64,000 bases of DNA from Lingula anatina (GCF_001039355.2 NW_019775448.1:10810-74809), one strand, 5' to 3'; shown: positions 37,262 through 50,200, numbered from the stretch's first letter. Notes: generated by a model not told the origin, from the letters alone. Made by a program: numbers and translations.

Positions 37262-37510
37262 TCCTTCATCATGTATCACTTAAAACACAGCCCAGAATGC
37301 AAACACTCCATACGCCATACAAAAGTCCCCGTCCATGACCAGAATTTGTTTTCTTTTTCGTTCATCATGTGCTCTAAAAACACAGCCAGGAGAGCAAACA
37401 CCCCATAGACCACATAAGAGTCCATGTCCATGACCAAAATTTCTTATTATTCCGTTGATCCTGTGCTCCTAAAACACAGCCAGGAGAGCAAACACCCCAT
37501 AGACCAGGGC
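37262..37510 (-). repeat. Three tandem copies of the YIPF5 stop-codon region
   Basis: A unit of about 95 bp is repeated three times: roughly 37452-37510 (the real end of the gene), 37358-37440 and 37262-37346. Each contains the minus-strand sequence for [11 protein letters not shown] or a diverged form, then the stop area. The two outer copies lie in the 3'UTR after the true TAG at 37469-37471. The middle copy is closer to the coding one than the outermost. Confidence 0.8.
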
Positions 37511-38573
37511 GCAGGGATAAGCCACCAGAGGCTGCTGATGGTCCATATTCAGTGCTGTTACAAAGAGTTTACTGGCTGAGAAACTACACCACATCACTGC
37601 TATCACTGTCAATATCATCCCCACTGTACCCCTGAAAATATCAAAATTAATGTCAATTTAATATAATACATTGCAACTTGTGCACCAGCACTGGTACAAA
37701 ATGGATGCAAAATAGATATATGCAATATAAAATGAGGCTACACCACAGTAAGGTGACACTAGACCACAGTGAAATGCTATAAAAATTTAATAAGTACAAC
37801 ATGTAGCTTATTTCCAAATAGTTTTGCTTAAACGACAAGTGACTGGATAAAGCACTGCTCTCTTAAAAAATGGCTAGCACAATGTCAGTGATCAATGTCT
37901 TGTATAAGAATTATTAATAATTTTATATGACACTAAAACTGTGCACATAATAACCCCTACCAAAATTTTCTTGATTGGAACTAGGACATATGGAGTTCTA
38001 GATAGGAATATCAATCCAATCTCACTAAATTGTAAGAGAGCAAGGCTCCCGTGTGTATAAAATCAGATACAATTACATTCCCATTGTTCATACATAAAAG
38101 GCCTGCAAATGTCACCAAAGAGAAAAAACTAACAAGGAAGTATACATCATGCAGTGCATTCTGGTGTATTTTTCCAAGTGAAGATAACTGCCTGTGATAA
38201 AAAAAACATTACCTAATAGCCAGCACACTTACTTTAATGAAAATAGCACAGCCACCAGGGACAGTATCACCATAGGCAGCAGACAGTAGCCCAGAATACT
38301 GATCACGCAGCCCACGGAAACACTGACTTTACTCATCATGTTCATCAGACAGTACATGGAAATACAGCCCAGCACTCCTATACCGTAGATGTAGCCAAAG
38401 TGAACTTTGCCTGCCTGGAAATATAGAGCAGACAACAAAGGTTTTGTAACAGTAATGGAAAAATTGAAAGCAGGTTCTCGGCTGATACACTTACAATCTG
38501 CATTTGAACCTTTTACCTTTGTACTTGGAACAGCAATTATTTAGTTAACAAATGTCGACCATTTAATAATTAA

Positions 38574-38637
<64 letters not shown>

Positions 38638-39040
38638 TAAATAAAAAAATAAAAAATAATAAAAGCAAAGATCACACAAAAACTGTTTATTATATCAACA
38701 TATTTTGCAATTGACTTTAGATATTCTTTGACATTTAAAAAAAATTAAAAAACAAACAATTTACTCTGTAAAAAAAAAAGGCTATGAGAAAGATTCCTGG
38801 ACACAAAGCTTTAGTGCCAATGATGCTGCTTCAACAAAATTCTGCATCACAACATGGCACATCTTTCACAACTAACACAATCAACTCGGCATCTGCTGTG
38901 CTGTCACAACTAACACACTGTGCACTCACCAAGAGAAGTGTTCCTCCAAACCCCATACAGAACACTAGGGGGCCAGTCAGGTCCGCGTCCTGCACCACCA
39001 TCTCATCAGCATGCTTCAGTGGGTTTAACACAGTTAACGT
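37469..39040 (-). CDS. YIPF5: YIPF5 (Yip1-domain protein), three C-terminal exons
   Basis: Exons 38930-39040, 38233-38414 and 37469-37631 splice in frame (phases 0, 2) into about 151 aa. They match the human YIPF5 C-terminal membrane domain: [60 protein letters not shown], and [15 protein letters not shown], ending [16 protein letters not shown]. These give five hydrophobic segments. YIPF5 cycles between ER exit sites and cis-Golgi and works in COPII transport. The N-terminal cytosolic exons (with the ELGINFDHI-type motif) were not found between 39041 and 64000. They may lie beyond the window or be displaced by misassembly. YIPF7 is a vertebrate paralogue; one invertebrate gene represents both. 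Confidence 0.92.
38574..38640 (+). repeat. (AAT)n microsatellite
   Basis: About twenty AAT units in a YIPF5 intron, at the left edge of the duplicated block. The second block starts with only a short AT-rich remnant of it. Confidence 0.95.
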
Positions 39041-40138
39041 CTGGAATGAACAAGTTGAAAATGTTTTACAAGCTCCATTTCACTTTAACGTGAAAAGGAA
39101 TGTTTCTACACAAGCATTCAAAACTCATTTCTTGCTGGAAGAATTTTAAAACAAGCAAATAAATGACTAAAATGAATATGGTATACAGGTTATGTATTAG
39201 ATACCTAGTATTACAAGGTCAAATATTTCTGGGGTGTTTCTAAGAAACAGAAACAGTTATTGAGTTAAAGTTCAGGAAAACTGGCAATTGAAAACACTTC
39301 TCACTGACAATATATAAAGAACAGTATGGATAAAACCCTGAACTCTTTCCATAATGGAAGTACACACATGCAGCCAGCAGTCAGATTTTATTTAAAAACA
39401 AGTATAATTCAAGACCAGGCAGTGAATACACAAGTTTCCTGCAGAATTAATATTTACTATCAATCATGAGCACATCACGAAACATTTAAATGTCAGTATG
39501 AACAAATTCTATCTTTTGGTGGATTTGTTTGCTTTTTTAATGGCAAGGGCTAAACCGCCATGTCACTATTTCTGTACTAAGCGTCAAAAATATGAACAAG
39601 TTTCACCAGAAGCACAGACTTGAGGTCTGCTTTTAACAGAAATACAGTCGATAACAATGAAGACTATATATCTCCTGAAATGCCTTTTAGCTGTATTCAG
39701 GAACTGATAAAAGTATGTTAATCAATAGAAAAATATACTGCTCCATTATGTACTTGCACTTCCCATTTTTTGCACTTATGCTGTAAATGCACTGCAGCCT
39801 CTTTGGAAAACACAATACATTTTTGAAAAAAAAAACAGAAAAAAAAATTCAATATCCATATATATATTGGCTCCAGAGTTCATGACTCAGTGTGTGTTAA
39901 TTGCAATGTACATGTACAACCCATAAAACATTCCTGGCGTGTTTCTCCAATTATGTGCAAAATAACGGAACCCATGCCTAATTAAAGGTGCACTCTGGGA
40001 CCTGCCAGCCCCTTAATGGAGAGGTGTTTAAAGCCGGCACATTGTTTGCAAATATTGGAGTATTAAGTCAACAATGGGGTAGCTTGGTCAGGTGCAGACA
40101 TAGGTAAAGATTGTGAAGGGTTGTTATTTAAGATAGTG

Positions 40139-40486
40139 NNNNNNNNNNNNNNNNNNNNNNNNNNNNNNNNNNNNNNNNNNNNNNNNNNNNNNNNNNNNNN
40201 NNNNNNNNNNNNNNNNNNNNNNNNNNNNNNNNNNNNNNNNNNNNNNNNNNNNNNNNNNNNNNNNNNNNNNNNNNNNNNNNNNNNNNNNNNNNNNNNNNNN
40301 NNNNNNNNNNNNNNNNNNNNNNNNNNNNNNNNNNNNNNNNNNNNNNNNNNNNNNNNNNNNNNNNNNNNNNNNNNNNNNNNNNNNNNNNNNNNNNNNNNNN
40401 NNNNNNNNNNNNNNNNNNNNNNNNNNNNNNNNNNNNNNNNNNNNNNNNNNNNNNNNNNNNNNNNNNNNNNNNNNNNNNNNNNNNNN
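40139..40486. other. Assembly gap (348 N)
   Basis: Undetermined bases just before an (AG)n tract (40499-40532). Block B bridges the same place with unbroken sequence at 44177-44269, so no exon is likely to be missing. Confidence 0.95.
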
Positions 40487-40495
40487 AGATTTCAT

Positions 40496-40536
<41 letters not shown>

Positions 40537-40783
40537 TAGGAATTAAGAACAGTGATTTTATCTGAGTTTTTCCATGTGTTCTGCATTTTGTTAATAACTA
40601 AGCCCAAGAAAATGTCAAAATATTCCTACAGGTAAAAGTTAAAGGTTAGTTGATTTATAAATCATTGCACAGAATGTACTTTTAACTTCCTACTGGTACC
40701 AGTACATATCCCTGCACAGCAAAGTCAAAGGTTTTTGAGTTTGACGAAGGCAAACTATTCCAGAGCCTAAGACTCCATTCCTA

Positions 40784-41110
40784 TAGACATGTAGATTGAC
40801 CTAACCCTGTAGGGATTCTTGCAAAGTGCAATCAGCTTAACCGAATGCCACGCCTCCTCTTGTTTTCAATGTACTTCAATTAACACCAGCTTTTCTGTAT
40901 TCTACTTAATGCCAGGAGGTGGCGTGTCATTTAGTGAAGCTAACTGCAGTCAGCATGAGACCCTGCAGAGTTGGGTCGATCCAGTAGACCGGTGGTGTGT
41001 ATTGGAATGGGGCCTGACAAGCTGTTTCTTGTTTCCTGCTAGGACTGTCCAAGGTGGTTTCACACCATATTTCATACCAAGAAAAAAAAAAACCCAAAAG
41101 GTCAGACACA
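40784..41110 (+). repeat. Dispersed repeat-like segment (pair with 44555-44880)
   Basis: A moderately GC-rich segment whose first part resembles 1645-1755 in DROSHA. It includes AAGTGCAATCAGCTTAACCG, then a short inverted motif (GCCACGCCTCC / GGAGGTGGCGTG at 40847 and 40915). The frames across it are not conserved as protein between the two blocks and contain indels. Likely an old transposable element; class unknown. Confidence 0.45.
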
Positions 41111-41579
41111 GTGTTTGATATAAACGCAGCTAGACTTACTCAGTGTAGATTTATTTTAACTCTAGGGGAAAATGTTTCTGAAACATTTTACTTTTATTTT
41201 TCATATTTTGTTTTTTGTTTGCTCATCAACTTTAAGCCTGTCCAAAAATCAAGCAAAATGAGAGATTTCTGAATATTTGATCTTGGAAAACATAATGTCA
41301 TTTGTCTTAGTATTTTGAAGTAATTGCATTATTAAGAAAGCCGTAAAATATATCTCAAACAAATAATTAGATAACATTTTGAATTCTGTTTCACAGCAGG
41401 AGGGTATCCTTACCAGCCTCAACTATTATATTTGTATGTTATACCAGGTGTTGGCTTAAATACACGATTATTTTGATAAACTTAATTTGTTGCTTCTTTT
41501 TTTTTTCAAAAAGAAAGGCTTTTCATACAACATTACAAGCAGACAAACATAAACTAGGCAAAAGCCATTGATATTTCAA

Positions 41580-42384
41580 ACTGTGGTGTTCACAGATCCA
41601 CAATGCAAACGCAGGGAGGTAATGCTTCTTTATTCTCAGTTAAGATTTTTACTGACGTACCAGTACATACAATTAGATAAGCAAAATTCCATTTTGCTCA
41701 AGTCACTGAATCTCCGCTTCAGGAAATACCTGTCTGCATCATGCACTCAGCAAACAGTATACATCCTACCTGTTCCTCTAATACTCTTGGACAATATAAA
41801 TAAATTTCACAGTCCTTAGCACAAATATTGAGGTCCACAATGACTCTGTTTATCTATATTCGGCATTCCAATTGAAGCCCAGAAACCGTTCATCAAACAT
41901 AAAGAGAAGAAATAGCGAGAACACTAGGTCTATAATAACAGCAATTTAGGGAGAAAAGTGTACATCGAGTGTAAGTTAATAGAAGTACAGCTTTCTCCTA
42001 TTGCAGTTTTATTATGATCAAACAAGCCAAATGTTCACATCATTTTAAATTCAAACAGACCTTGGGAAACAACCCAATTACCTTTAGAGAATTTGCACCT
42101 TAAATAGAAACATGGATTTCATTCTTTTGGAGAGGACTAACTAAAGGAATACCAGGTAAGTGATTTTTCTAAAGGTTAATCGGAACCAATTGCCTCTTGA
42201 TTAAGCAGTGGGTTCCATTTAAATGAGTTACAAATATAATTATTTAAATGTCAAGGGAAACTTCATCTTTGCCTTCAGAAATGGGCATGGGAATAGCAAA
42301 GACACTTTTCAATACAACACTGTCTGTCAACGTAGTTGGAAAATTAACAATAAATATCTGGTTGTGGATTTAATTTTGATCTTA
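41580..42384. other. Near-identical 805-bp block (matches 45360-46164)
   Basis: Inside the duplication this stretch aligns with 45360-46164 without any indel. I count about five mismatches by eye, against many SNPs and indels in the rest of the blocks. It has no long open frame. It contains AT-rich motifs and ordered segments typical of conserved non-coding elements (for example CCAATTACCTTTAGAGAA, TTGATTAAGCAGTG). It could be an enhancer or simply a region where the two haplotypes are alike. Confidence 0.55.
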
Positions 42385-42662
42385 GGCCACACTTTTTTAT
42401 TTTTATGGATGACATCCTCTGGGGACCCCGAAATCGGTGCGAGAGGGCGAAAAAAAAAAAAGAGTCCAAAAAAAAAAAAAAGGTCATTTCGGTCGATGCC
42501 ATTTGGTCTACTTCGACTCACACGAAGCAGCCAAATTGTCGGGTGGCCTGACCGACCTACAGCCCACCAAATACCTCGACGCCCTGTCAACCCTTTTTTC
42601 GCTACAAAAAACCTGGTATGTGCTGCTTTGGACAGGAATATGTCACTGAAATTTTCCGGGCG
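42385..42662. repeat. Interspersed-repeat fragment at the block junction
   Basis: About 280 bp, distinctly more GC-rich than its surroundings, with two poly-A tracts (42451-42462, 42468-42480). It has no counterpart in block B, where sequence diverges at 46165, and it ends at the N at 42663. It looks like a piece of a transposable element or a wrongly attached contig end. It translates in several frames, but no domain is recognised. Confidence 0.6.
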
Positions 42663-42971
42663 NGGTACAATAAATAAATAAAAGATAATAAAAGCAAAGA
42701 TCACACAAAAACTGTTTATTATATCAACATATTTTGCGATTGACTTTAGATATTCTTTGACATAAAAACAACAACAACAACAACAACAACAAAAAAAAAC
42801 AAACAATATACTCCATAATAAAAGGTATGAGAAATATTCCTAGACACAAAGCATTAGTGCAAGTGACATTGCTTCAACATATTCTGCATCACAACAAGGC
42901 ACATCTTTCACAACTAACACAATCAACTCGGCATCTGCTGTGCTGTCACAACTAACGCACTGTGCACTCAC

Positions 42972-43082
42972 CAAGAGAAGCGTTCCTCCAAACCCCATGC
43001 AGAACACCAGGGGGCCAGTCAGGTCCGCGTCCTGCACCACCATCTCATCAGCATGCTTCAGTGGGTTTAACACGGTTAATGT
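42972..43082 (-). pseudogene. YIPF5: Duplicate of the YIPF5 exon 38930-39040 (probable allelic copy)
   Basis: A 111-nt exon with intact splice sites and the same 37-residue translation as the exon at 38930-39040, differing only at synonymous sites. The downstream exons are not duplicated. If the assembly were literal, the spliced protein would carry this segment twice; both exons are phase 0, so frame would survive. More likely it is the other allele. Typed as pseudogene only because it is a second partial copy. Confidence 0.7.
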
Positions 43083-44215
43083 CTGGAATGAACAAGTTGA
43101 AAATGTTTTACAAGCTCCATTTCACTTTAACGTGGAAAGAAATGTTTCTACACAAGCATTCAGAACTCATTTCTTGCTGGAAGAATTTTAAAATAAGTAA
43201 ATAAATGACTAAAATGAAAATGGTATACAGGTTATGTATTAGATACCTATTACAAGGTCAAATATTTCTGGGTTTTTTCTAAGAAACAGAAACAGTTATT
43301 AAGTTAAAGTTCAGGAAAACTGGCAATTAAAAATACTTCTCACTGACAATATATAAAGAACAGTATGGATAAAACCCTGAACTCTTTCCATAATGGAAGT
43401 ACACACATTCAGCCAGCAGTCAGACTTTATTTAAAAACATGTATAATTCAAGACCAGGCAGTGAATACACAGGTTTCCTGCAGAATTAATATTTACTATC
43501 AATCTTGAGCACATCACGAAACATTTAAATGTCAGTATGAACAAATTCCATCTTTTGGTGGATTTGTTTGCTTTTTTAATGGCAAGGGCTGGACCTCCAT
43601 GTCACTATTTCTATACTATGCATCAAAAATATGAACAAGTTACACCAGAGGCACAAACTTGAGGTCTGCTTTTAACAGAAATACAGTCGATAACAATGAT
43701 GACTATATATCTCATGAAATGCCTTTTAGCTGTATTCAGGAACTGATAAATGTTAATCAATAGAAAAATATACTGCTCCATTATGTACTTGCACTTCCCA
43801 TTTTTTGCACTCATGCTGTAAATGCACTGCAGCTTCTTTGGAAAACACAATTCATTTTTGAAAAAAAAAAAAAAAAAAAAAAAAAAATTCAACATCTATA
43901 TATATTGGCTCCAGAGTTCATGACTCAGTGTGTGTTAATTGCAATGTACATGTACAACCCATAAAACATTCCTGGCGTGTTTCTCCAATTATGTGCAACA
44001 TAACGGAGCCCATGCCTAATTAAAGGTGCACTCTGGGACCTGCCAGCCCCTTAATGGAGAGGTGTTTAAAGCCGGCACATTGTTTGCAAATATTGGAGTA
44101 TTAAGTCAACAATGGGGGAGCTTGGTCAGGTGCAGACATAGGTAAAGATCGTGAAGGGTTGTTATTTAAGATAGTGAAAATAAACCCAATTGCAGACTAA
44201 ATCCATACAACTGCT

Positions 44216-44218
<3 letters not shown>

Positions 44219-44269
<51 letters not shown>
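44219..44269 (+). repeat. (AG)n microsatellite
   Basis: About 25 AG units in block B, matching the shorter tract at 40499-40532 in block A beside the gap. This length difference between alleles probably caused the gap. Confidence 0.95.
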
Positions 44270-44271
<2 letters not shown>

Positions 44272-47200
44272 GGAAGAAAAAGAAGGAAAATGCACAAATT
44301 AAGAACAGGGATTTTATTTGAGTTTTGCCATGTGTTCTTCATTTTGTTAATAACTAAGCCCAAGAAAATGTCAAAATATTCCTACAGGTAAAAGTTGTAG
44401 GTCAGTTGGTTTATAAATCATTGCACAGAATGTACTTTTAACTTCCTACATATCCCTCCCTGCATAGCAAAGTCAAAAGTTTTTGAGTTTGATGAAGGCA
44501 AACTATTACAGAGCCCAAGACTCCATTCCCAAAGACACCTATCGGTCTAAGTAGATTGACCTAACTCTGAGGGGATTCTAGCAAAGTGCAATCAGCTTAA
44601 CCGAATGCCACGCCTCCTCTTGTTTCCAATGTACTTCAATAAACACCAGCTTTTCTGCATTCTGCATAATGCCAGGAGGAGGCGTGTCATTTAGTGAAGC
44701 TAACTGCAGTCAGCTTGAGACCCCGCAGAGTTGGGTCGATCCAGTAGACTGGTGGTGTGTGTTGGAATGGGGCCTAACAAGCTGTTTTTTGTTTCCTGCT
44801 AGGACTGTCCAAGGTGGTTTCACACCATATTTCACACCAAGAAAAAAAAACCCCAAAAGGTCAGACAGTGTTTGATATAAACGCAGCTAGACTTACTCAA
44901 TGAAAATTTATTTTAACTCTAGGGAAAATGTTTCTGCAACATTATACTTTTATTTTTTGAATTTGTTTCATGTTTGCTCATCATCTTTAAGCCTGTCCAA
45001 AAATCAAGCAAAATTAGAGACTTCTGACAGTTTGATCTTGGGAAAACATAATATCATTTGTCTTAGTATTTTGAAGTAATTGCATTATTAGGAAAGCCGT
45101 AAGATATATATCTAAAACAAATAATTAGATAACATTTTGAATTCTGTTTCATAGCTGGAGGGTAGTCTTACCAGCCTCCACTATTATATTTATATGTTAT
45201 ACCAGGTGTTGGCTTAAAAACATGATTATTTTGATAAACTTAATTTGTTGCTTCTTTTTTTTTCCAAAAGAAAGGCTTTTCATACCACACTACATGCATA
45301 CAAACATAAACTACGTAGACAACAGCCATCGATAGTGAAAAGAACAGGCTTTATTTCAAACTGTGGTGTTCATAGAACCACAATGCAAACGCAGGGAGGT
45401 AATGCTTCTTTATTCTCAGTTAAGATTTTTACTGACGTACCAGTACATACAATTAGATAAGCAAAATTCCATTTTGCTCAAGTCACTGAATCTCCGCTTC
45501 AGGAAATACCTGTCTGCATCATGCACTCAGCAAACAGTATACATCCTACCTGTTTCTCTAATACTCTTGGACAATATAAATAAATTTCACAGTCCTTAGC
45601 ACAAATATTGAGGTCCACAATGACTCTGTTTATCTATATTCGGCATTCCAATTGAAGCCCAGAAACCGTTCATCAAACATAAAGAGAAGAAATAGCGAGA
45701 ACACTAGGTCTATAATAACAGCAATTTAGGGAGAAAAGTGTACATCGAGTGTAAGTTAATAGAAGTACAGCTTTCTCCTATTGCAGTTTTATTATGATCA
45801 AACAAGCCAAATGTTCACATCATTTTAAATTCAAACAGACCTTGGGAAACAACCCAATTACCTTTAGAGAATTTGCACCTTAAATAGAAACATGGATTTT
45901 ATTCTTTTGGAGAGGACTAACTAAAGGAATACCAGGTAAGTGATTTTTCTAAAGGTTAATCGGAACCAATTGCCTCTTGATTAAGCAGTGGGTTCCATTA
46001 AAATGAGTTACAAATATAATTATTTAAATGTCAAGGGAAACTTCATCTTTGCCTTCAGAAATGGGCATGGGAATAGCAAAGACACTTTTCAATACAACAC
46101 TGTCTGTCAACGTAGTTGGAAAATTAACAATAAATATCTGGTTGTGGATTTAATTTTGATCTTAAGAATACCAAAAATTACCATCCAACAAAGTAATTCA
46201 GGTGGCAATATCCAGTAAGTTTTGATCTTCAACAATTAGTTTGCAAAGCAGAGTCGTGAAAAAGAATTAGAAAGGCTCCCCACACTACTGTTCAACCTGC
46301 TTTGACCCTTTTTACCTTTAAAAAGGTAGAAATAACTAGGGAAAATTCTCACGCCTATAGGCTAAGGACATTTACTGGAAGGGAATATGCAGCTTGCATG
46401 TTGTAATGGAATAAGTTTAATAAAAATTCATGTAACAAGAGCCGTTCTTATAAACCACCAATAGTTTCAATTCATCATTTTTTCAACAATTATCATCATT
46501 ACTAAAGACCTATCACATAAATTCAATAAAAATAACAATTTTTCAGTAATTCCCTCATATCAGAGGTAAAAAGAGGAAAAAAATACACAAGACAAGATGC
46601 ATTTAAATTCAGAAAATAAGCCGCTATCGATTTTCCCTATTTCTCTTCTTTTCACCTCCTTTTCCATCCTTTATCTCACACACAACCAACCACATCAGGA
46701 GATCTGCACTCCAAATGGGCAAGAAATTACTCATTAAGAAGACCCAGTGACTCCAATAGAATTAGCTGATAATCCACTGAGTAAACCCCCATGATAGCCC
46801 ATAATGACATTCCGAAGACACTCGGATACCGAGATCCCAGTGGAGACGAGTCTGCTTAAATTAGTATGTTATAAGTTGAAGTCATCTTTACTTGATTGTC
46901 CACATATTAAAGGATGTCCATTTGCATTTCAGCCATACTTGATTGGTTCTCTTATACTGATTTATCAAAAATACAGCACTGTATTACTTATCAGATCTGT
47001 ACCCATTTTGTCAAATTCACTAGGTGCAAGTCAAGTCAGTCACAGGGAAAAAGAGCATGTATTACTGCAATTAGTTATCATTAGTCATTCTAAAAGGAAA
47101 TGATTCTTTAATGACCTTAATCACAATTTCAATAAAACATGTAAATTAAATTGTAATCCATAAATTAAAAAAGATAGGTCCTATTACTTTGCTGCTTGAA

Positions 47201-50200
47201 AGCCATTTCTATAAATACAATGATTTACAAATCTGTCTGTATGTTATTTATAAAGTTTAGATGATTTCCCTGATCATCTTCCACCTCCGTTTCCTTTATA
47301 AATGGTGATAATGACATGAAAGAAAAAAATTTTAAACATAATTCTGCATTTTCTTTTAGGCCTACACTTGTATGTTTATCAAAAAAAACAACATATTTTT
47401 AACAAATCACCTTTGAAAAGCACGAGTGAGAAAAAAAATCTGGAAAAAGACCCTGTGATGTATTATCTCATGTGTACACATGTGCGACTTTACGATCTCT
47501 GTGTTTCACATCAATTTCTAAACAATAAGTCATTACTAGTGTGGCACCATCTGGCTTTGGTGCCACACTCAGCTGGAGGGGTCTAATTAAAAGAAGAGAA
47601 AGAGTCACGCGTCAGGTATGTCCTTGTCATAAAACCCATACATCTGCTTGTCACACTGAATACTCGGAAACAATAGGAATTGTAGCTAGTGTCACCATTG
47701 TGTTCAGAAATCCATGACACATTTTAGCATGTCAATTAATATCATACTGCATAATCTTATGAGATTGATACCAGTTGTTTCCTCACTTGACAATGAAAAT
47801 TAATTTGACTTGTAAATCAAATGAATTTTAGCAATTATGTCATCTGAAGTCTCTAAAATTTTAGCGAATTCTGTGGATGTTAAACCAAATGAATTTGCCA
47901 CCATATTGCATCATAACTTGAATAATTATAACATTTAAGTTACATGGCCTGGTATTGTTCAAAGATGTTTTAATAGAAAATCTGACAGCTGGACTGCATC
48001 CAATTTCCCAAATTTACTGAATCACTAAACCCCATTTCCATGTCTGATTTACAACTGCAGGAACTTTCATCAGCATTACCAACTGTGCCAGACCACAGCT
48101 CGATTTATTGAAAGAGGATAATTTTATCATTCTGTTCCAGACAATTATGACTGCTGTATATCACTGCAGACTCCTTTACTGAAAATAATTCCCTTTGTCA
48201 ATGGCTAATATAATAACAGTCCCTCTTGAAATAACAATTTAGTAGACAACAAGACATTAAATTGTACTCTCAAGACCATGCCCGTCTGCAGGGAATAGGC
48301 ACAATATGTGTATGCCACAAAGGGTATCAGACACCGAATAATTTAAACGAAAATCAATTTTTTGACTCAACTATCCAACCTAAACATGGGGTAAAAAAAA
48401 AAGGTACGTGAATTATACCATATACAAAGTGAGAAAGTGGAATCAATCTTTATCAAAGCTGAAACAGCATTTTGGGATAATATTTCAATTTTTCGCCCTG
48501 GGATGTCCAAGCTACTGATCTTTATTAAGGCACATCAATACCTTACCAACATATCAAATTTAATTAAATTCCTTACAACCTCACACAATAAAATAATCCA
48601 ATAATATTTTTCCTCAGCAAGAGGGTGAATATCACACATTTTTCCTCCATTAATAATCCTCAAAGAGAGCTTCCTTGCTGAGTACCTGGCTCCTTACACA
48701 AACAAATCCCCGCCTCCTCAGATATAATGACAACAGGAGACGCTGGCACAGAGGTCACATGATTGAAGTATTGAACGGCAGACGGCCTTTCTCCTTTCAA
48801 GGGATTGACATGCAAATAAAGCAAACAGTCATTTCATGCTGCAATTGGTTGCTCTGTTTGTACAAGATGACTGCAACGGGGTTTTAGCAGGTGAAAAACT
48901 TGTGTGCACAGCAAAGTTGGACAGGGAAGTGAACCAACAGGGACTTGGTGATACAGGTACTATATGTACAGTAAAACCTGAGCAGAAGCAAAGTAAGTGG
49001 ACCACAGAGAAGGCTAGGCTAAACCTTTTTATTCATACTTGACATGAAAAATTCAAGTTTATTTGTAATAATGTGGGCACATGCATTATTAAGCCTTGGG
49101 CCACTGATGTGTTTACTTAATATGGGACTGTGTAGTTGGTTTAATATTATAGAAATGGAAATATAGTTGGTATTATATTATAGGAACGGAAAAATAAGGA
49201 GCACTTTTCAAATATATTAAGATAGTAATGGATTGATGATTGAGTATTATTCACCATCAGTTGAACAGCTTTTTTCTGCCATTTAGTGCTTTGAACAAAT
49301 TGTGGTATGCTTATACCAGTGCATTGGAAGTATAAGTATGGGTATGGGCCACAATAAGGGGCATGTATTGTTTGAAGTAATTTGTGTAGGTGTTTCCTCA
49401 TTTATTAGAGAACAAAATGAGTTCTAAGCATTATGAGCACCATGCTTGTCAAACCATTAAAAGTGAAACCTTTCTTCAGAAATCTTAGAATGCTCAAATG
49501 CACATGATTAGTTTCTAATCTTCTGTCACTTAAAAGAGAGAAAAGGAGAACAAATGGCGAGTTTATTAAACAAAAAATCTCACTCTATTGGCAAAGACTT
49601 TAGTCAACAAACAGAAAAGAGAAATACAAAAAAAGCTGTACTTGAAAACAGGGCATGGACATGTGAGTGTGGGTCGGAGGTCCGGGGGGGGGGGGTGTTG
49701 GGGATGGGGGGGAGGGGAGGAGGCAACAAGTGCAAGTCTATAACACCTATGGAAGCACGTTTCCTGGGGCAAACTCACAAATAAAGGTCCCACACAACAC
49801 ACACTTTAACCACCCTTCATTGATTAATATGAACTACAGGTGGGAGAAAATCAATGTGGCAGCTAGTTAAATCCATAGCTATGAGATATTGGATAAAACA
49901 TCAGAGATTTAATATTTTTGGAGTTAAGTGCTGATTCTGGCTCCCTCTTAATTTGTTTTGCCCCTTATGCCTATGTGGAAGGCTCTTTTGGTCTTTTTAT
50001 TGTGTAGCATGCAATAGTGAGATTAGGGCCTCTCAGGAAATCATACCAATCTTCAATTAATTTCGGTGACCATAATTTACTGCATTCCTGGCAAACTTCT
50101 TGTTAACTTGGTTTAATTATCTGATTTGATCTCATTTGTTACTTCAATAATTCATAACTTCAGACACTGTTATATGATTAACAAAATATACTTTTTCTGA

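Larger units (their letters stand above)
38630..46164. other. Tandem block duplication in the YIPF5 locus
   Basis: Block A (38630-42384) and block B (42668-46164) align end to end in the same orientation. Each contains one copy of the exon encoding [12 protein letters not shown]. They are separated by an unrelated repeat fragment and one N (42663). Block A also has a 348-N gap where block B has about 40 bp and an (AG)n tract. As with DROSHA, unmerged haplotypes are the simplest reading. Confidence 0.85.

Noticed and set aside
40121-40607. Frames of 124-159 codons at 40.1-40.6 kb
   Set aside because: They are almost entirely undetermined bases.
42223-42806. Frames of about 150 codons across the N at 42663
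   Set aside because: They run through poly-A tracts, a repeat fragment and the assembly seam, and match no domain.
46804-47103. A 99-codon plus-strand frame
   Set aside because: No recognisable family, no splice context and AT-driven composition; not enough to call a gene.
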